Positions 6,595 through 9,078 of a stretch of DNA of 9,078 nucleotides are shown here, piece after piece. How positions within the stretch are numbered: the first letter of the stretch is position 1; each line of letters starts with the position of its first letter. The position numbers and the translations under genes are program-made. Below the pieces are notes generated by a model that did not search any database, was not told the DNA's origin, and was given only the letters and a program-made list of their open reading frames with translations. The DNA is from Caulobacteraceae bacterium (GTDB lineage: Bacteria > Pseudomonadota > Alphaproteobacteria > Caulobacterales > Caulobacteraceae). Where the stretch lies: contig JASLDZ010000123.1 of assembly GCA_030151985.1 (NCBI GenBank), forward strand, positions 1 to 9,078, in the 5' to 3' direction.

Positions 6595-7554
6595 TCAAGG
6601 CTGACGGGAGCGGACGAGCCTGACGAGCGCGGCGGCCGCGGCGGGACGCTCACCGGAGGACACCTTCGCGTTGTAGTCGCCGGCGTTGAAGTCCCAGTAG
6701 CCCGCGAACTCCGCTCCGGCCACGAAAGGCGCCATCTGCCGGATGAAGTTGGCGTCGTCGCCTCCCCCATGTCCATCCGGCCGATCTCCCGTCCCCCACT
6801 CAGGGAAGGCGTATGGCTTGTGGTGCTTGGCCGCGAACCTGAGGATGTGGGCCACGCCCCAATTTGCGCCGCGCACATCGCTCCAGAGCGCCGCCTTGTC
6901 GGAAACCGGCGCGCTCCAGCTCTGGTTGTAGACGTCCAGTCCTACGACATCGACCACATCGTCACCGGGCCAGGTCCAGTCCGGCCACTGCTGCTGCATG
7001 CCCTGGGCCGGGCACCACACGAACCGGAACCTCTGGCCCGGCGCGGCGCGCATCACCTCGACGACATGGCGGAAGGCGGCGGCGTAGGCCTTCTCGTGAC
7101 CCTTGAACGCCCAGGGATACCAGCCGCCGTTGAATTCCCAGCCCAGGCGCACATAGGCGTCGGGGAACCCGTTAGAGACGAGGGTCGCGGCGAGCTTGGC
7201 GAAGTGGGCGTCCTCTTGGCCCGCCGCGACGTCCTCAAGCGAGGTGCCCTTGACGGTCAAGGGGACGCTCTCGGCCAGCTTGTAGCCGGAACCCTTCCAG
7301 CCCCCGATCCCCCAGCCGGCGTCGCCGTCGAAGCTCTTCCAGCTGTCGAAGGCGATGAAATCGACCACCCCGTCCACGCGACGTCCGATCAGCCGCTCGA
7401 ACGCAGGCAGCGCCTTGCGGCCGTCGGGGCCGTTGCCCTGGTAGACGAAGAGGGCGCCGGCACGGGCGGCTTGGGCGCCGACCACCGCGCACAGCAGCCC
7501 CGCGAACGCCACGGTCCATCGGGCGGCGGGGCGGCCTTTGCGGGCTCCGGGCAT
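6595..7554 (-). CDS. GH26-like secreted glycoside hydrolase (paralog 1)
   Basis: This is a 319-aa predicted periplasmic or secreted glycosidase. The start is ATG 7552-7554, because AGGAG lies 5 bases upstream and residues 11-33 then form a proper signal peptide (WTVAFAGLLCAVVGAQAARA). An ATG at 7650 would add 32 residues ahead of it and is rejected. The mature domain has the GH26/clan-A layout. LGWEFNGGWYPW carries the putative acid/base Glu140, and FPEWGTG carries the putative nucleophile Glu252, 112 residues later. 'GLDVYN' (about 205-210) and 'GYWDFN' (about 285-290) supply likely active-site aromatics. GH26 enzymes are mostly endo-beta-mannanases, but other beta-glycans are known substrates, so specificity is open. 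The usual His before the acid/base Glu (HEMNG) is Trp here. It is a tandem paralog of the gene at 8230-9078. In the FVWxP segment this copy has Cys181 where the other copy has Asn. Confidence 0.85.
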   Translation of the reverse strand: MPGARKGRPAARWTVAFAGLLCAVVGAQAARAGALFVYQGNGPDGRKALPAFERLIGRRVDGVVDFIAFDSWKSFDGDAGWGIGGWKGSGYKLAESVPLTVKGTSLEDVAAGQEDAHFAKLAATLVSNGFPDAYVRLGWEFNGGWYPWAFKGHEKAYAAAFRHVVEVMRAAPGQRFRFVWCPAQGMQQQWPDWTWPGDDVVDVVGLDVYNQSWSAPVSDKAALWSDVRGANWGVAHILRFAAKHHKPYAFPEWGTGDRPDGHGGGDDANFIRQMAPFVAGAEFAGYWDFNAGDYNAKVSSGERPAAAAALVRLVRSRQP

Positions 7555-7559
7555 GGGAT

Positions 7560-7564
7560 CTCCT
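7560..7564 (-). promoter_or_regulatory. Shine-Dalgarno site fixing the start of GH26-like paralog 1
   Basis: On the minus strand AGGAG (7564 to 7560) stands 5 bases before ATG 7554-7552. This selects that ATG over the in-frame ATG 96 bases upstream and places the signal peptide directly at the N-terminus. Confidence 0.7.
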
Positions 7565-7729
7565 AGGCTGACGACGCTCCAAATGGGGCGGCGAAGGGCG
7601 GCGCTGCGCTTTAGAGCCCCCAAAGGGCGGGAGAAGGGCGACGGCGTCATGCGGCCGAGGACTCCCGCTTGACCTCGGGCGGCCTTTGAGGGACTCGCCC
7701 GTCACGGCGACGCGGCCTTTAGGCGAACC

Positions 7730-7972
7730 ATGCATCCGTTGGACTCTCGCCAGCGCCTGATCGCCGCCACGGCGGCCGCGGTCTGGGTGGCTCTCGTCGC
7801 CGCGGGCGCGCTGACGGCCGGGGGACTGTCCCCCGGTCCCATCTGCACGCCGGACGACCGCTGCCGGGCGCCGGCCGGGATCACGAACGCTCGCGCACGC
7901 CCTTCCCCGGCGCCTCGACTCCGCAGCAGCGGCCCACAGCCGCGGGAGCGCGCGAGCGCCGGGCTCCATTGA
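7730..7972 (+). CDS. Possible small membrane/exported protein (80 aa), unknown
   Basis: This frame runs from ATG 7730 to TGA 7970-7972, between and antisense to the two tandem glycosidase genes without overlapping either. Residues 9-31 (LIAATAAAVWVALVAAGALTA) form a good transmembrane helix or uncleaved signal anchor. It follows an Arg-containing N-terminus and precedes a Pro/Arg-rich tail with two cysteines (Cys39, Cys45) and no recognisable domain. Upstream only a weak AGGCG (7721-7725) is present as a ribosome binding site. The codons for residues 26-34 span a perfect 19-bp palindrome (7818-7836). The hydrophobic segment favours a real gene; the composition of the tail could equally be chance in GC-rich DNA. 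Confidence 0.4.
   Translation: MHPLDSRQRLIAATAAAVWVALVAAGALTAGGLSPGPICTPDDRCRAPAGITNARARPSPAPRLRSSGPQPRERASAGLH
7818..7836. repeat. Perfect 19-bp palindrome (CCGGGGGAC-T-GTCCCCCGG)
   Basis: Two 9-base arms (7818-7826 and 7828-7836) are exact reverse complements around a single T. As RNA this would fold as an 8-bp stem with a CUG loop, and a G:U plus G:C extension at 7816-7817/7837-7838 is possible. It lies inside the small ORF 7730-7972. No T-run follows on either strand. It could be a protein-binding operator or an RNA hairpin. Confidence 0.6.
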
Positions 7973-8229
7973 GCCGACCAGCGTCGCCTCGTGGGTCGCG
8001 GTGAAGCGCCAAGGCGGCGGCTCGACGGCTGCATCGCCTGTGGTCGCCCCACGTAGGGCTTTGCTCCGCCCATCTCAGCCGTCGGAGACAATCGGACGTA
8101 GCTGGCGATCGGCCGTCGGTGAGCGCGTCTCCAGATCGCGGCGTGGCCGCATTCCAAATCGTCTCCAGCCGACGCCGCGCGCCGCCGTCAGCCCCGTGCG
8201 GTTCGTATCTGCGCGACGGCCTCTTCTCG

Positions 8230-9078
8230 TCAGCGCCTCCGACCTCCCGCGGGTCGTCGGCTCCCGAGCGGCCTCCGTCCAAATCGGGTCAGGAACTCGG
8301 CCGCCGCCTTGGGTCGTTTCCCGCGCGAGAGACGCGCGTTGTAGTCGCCCGCGTCGTAGTCCCAATAGCCGGCGAAAGCGGCGCGACCGACGATGGGGGC
8401 CATGTTGCTGATGAAGACGGGGTCGTCCCCTCCCCCGTGGCCGTCAGGCCTGTCACCTGTGCCCCACTCGGGAAAAGCGAAGGGCTTGCGGCGGCTTTGG
8501 GCGAACGCGACCACGTCGCGCACGCCCCAGGGGTCGCCGTAGACATGCGACCAGAGGGCCGGCTCGTTCGCGCGATTGTCCTTGACCGCCCCCCAGCGCC
8601 AGGACGCGTTGTAGACGTCGCTTGCGATCACATCGACGTAGGCGTCCCCCGGATAGGCGTCGGCCACAGGGTAGCGTTGCGTATAGAGCGAGGGGTTCCA
8701 GACGAAACGGAACCGGGCCCCGGGGACGCGGGCCATGGCGTCATGGGCCTGGCGGTACGCCGCCGCGAACATCTGAGGGTCCTTGGCCCCCCAGCGGTAC
8801 CAGGAGCCGTTGAACTCCCAACCGAGCCGGACGTAGGCGTCCGCAAAGCCGCCTGCGACCAGCGCGCGGCCGATCTCGGCGAAGGCCTGGTTGGCGCCCC
8901 CGCCCGCCACGTCCACAAGGGCGGCGGCGGGACCGTGATCCACCGCCAGAGGCACCGAATAGGCCAGGCCGTAGCCCGACCCCTTCCAACAGCCGATCGC
9001 CCAGCGCGCCTGGCGCACGGCGTAGGCCCAGTCCTGGCGATAGTCGTTGAAGTCGACGACGCCATCGGCTCTGCGTCC
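8230..9078 (-). CDS. GH26-like glycoside hydrolase (paralog 2), N-terminus outside window
   Basis: The minus-strand frame is open to the right edge, giving 282 visible residues ending at TCA 8230-8232. The first visible residues, GRRADGVVDF, align with GRRVDGVVDF of paralog 1, so about 60 residues including any signal peptide are missing. The valine codon at 9016-9018 is internal, not a start. The same motifs recur: DAYVRLGWEFNG with the acid/base Glu at 8815-8817, and the identical 18-residue block FPEWGTGDRPDGHGGGDD with the nucleophile Glu at 8467-8469, 116 residues apart. The FVWNP motif has Asn, as is usual for the family, unlike paralog 1. By eye about half the residues match paralog 1. 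The C-terminus adds an Arg-rich tail (RRPLGSRRPAGGRRR) after the catalytic domain. A 675-bp gap lies between this stop and paralog 1's start, so the second gene probably has its own promoter. Confidence 0.85.
   Translation of the reverse strand, partial: GRRADGVVDFNDYRQDWAYAVRQARWAIGCWKGSGYGLAYSVPLAVDHGPAAALVDVAGGGANQAFAEIGRALVAGGFADAYVRLGWEFNGSWYRWGAKDPQMFAAAYRQAHDAMARVPGARFRFVWNPSLYTQRYPVADAYPGDAYVDVIASDVYNASWRWGAVKDNRANEPALWSHVYGDPWGVRDVVAFAQSRRKPFAFPEWGTGDRPDGHGGGDDPVFISNMAPIVGRAAFAGYWDYDAGDYNARLSRGKRPKAAAEFLTRFGRRPLGSRRPAGGRRR

Noticed and set aside
7555..7650. Upstream in-frame ATG at 7650 for GH26-like paralog 1
   Set aside because: It would put 32 residues before the signal peptide. 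The ATG at 7554 has an ideal AGGAG site.
7669..7697. TTGACC as a -35 box for the small ORF at 7730
   Set aside because: The -10 position 17 bases later reads GACTCG, which is not promoter-like.
7973..8229. Several long overlapping frames on both strands in the gap before GH26-like paralog 2
   Set aside because: All give Arg/Ser/Pro-rich products without domains or ribosome binding sites. No RNA gene or repeat is evident there either.

Overview
The window is very GC-rich (around 70% by eye) and most genes use G or C at third codon positions. The mix of genes points to an alphaproteobacterium of the Caulobacterales type (Phenylobacterium/Caulobacter-like). It holds a PEPxxWA-type PEP-CTERM protein, a type I-secreted RTX metalloprotease with DUF4214 repeats, a MetA-like outer-membrane beta-barrel and GH26-like glycosidases. 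The taxonomic call is inference; there is no rRNA or marker gene here.

Layout. Positions 1-401 (+) carry the C-terminal end of a TPR protein, followed by a possible 42-residue Arg-rich ORF (480-608, +). A convergent intergenic gap with a 9-bp inverted repeat separates these from a 941-residue serralysin-like M10 protease (849-3674, -). That protease has RTX repeats, three copies of a distinct 'GPDG...FLDG' beta module and four DUF4214-like units. A gene-poor 408-bp divergent region follows. It leads into a two-gene unit on +: a single-pass membrane protein with a Pro/Arg-rich periplasmic part (4083-4679), then a signal-peptide-bearing outer-membrane beta-barrel (about 4689-5489). Next comes a PEP-CTERM surface protein (5685-6410, +). 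It converges on two tandem, diverged paralogous GH26-like glycosidases on - (6595-7554, and 8230 to beyond the right edge). A small putative membrane protein (7730-7972, +) lies on the opposite strand between them.

How the genes may work together. Nearly everything recognisable is exported: protease by type I secretion, barrel in the outer membrane, PEP-CTERM protein anchored at the surface, glycosidases through Sec. The right half looks like a cell-surface/exopolysaccharide-related neighbourhood, since PEP-CTERM proteins are generally tied to exopolysaccharide production. No exosortase, glycosyltransferase or type I secretion gene is visible, so this link is inference.

Most notable observation. 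The beta-barrel gene has an ideal Shine-Dalgarno site (GGAGG, overlapping the upstream stop codon) and a complete signal peptide. The codon at the right distance, however, is ATC rather than ATG/GTG/TTG. The only upstream-like alternative start, TTG at 4725, would destroy the signal peptide. I did not find a clear-cut new defence or mobile system, and I see no tRNA, rRNA, CRISPR array, IS element or recombinase.
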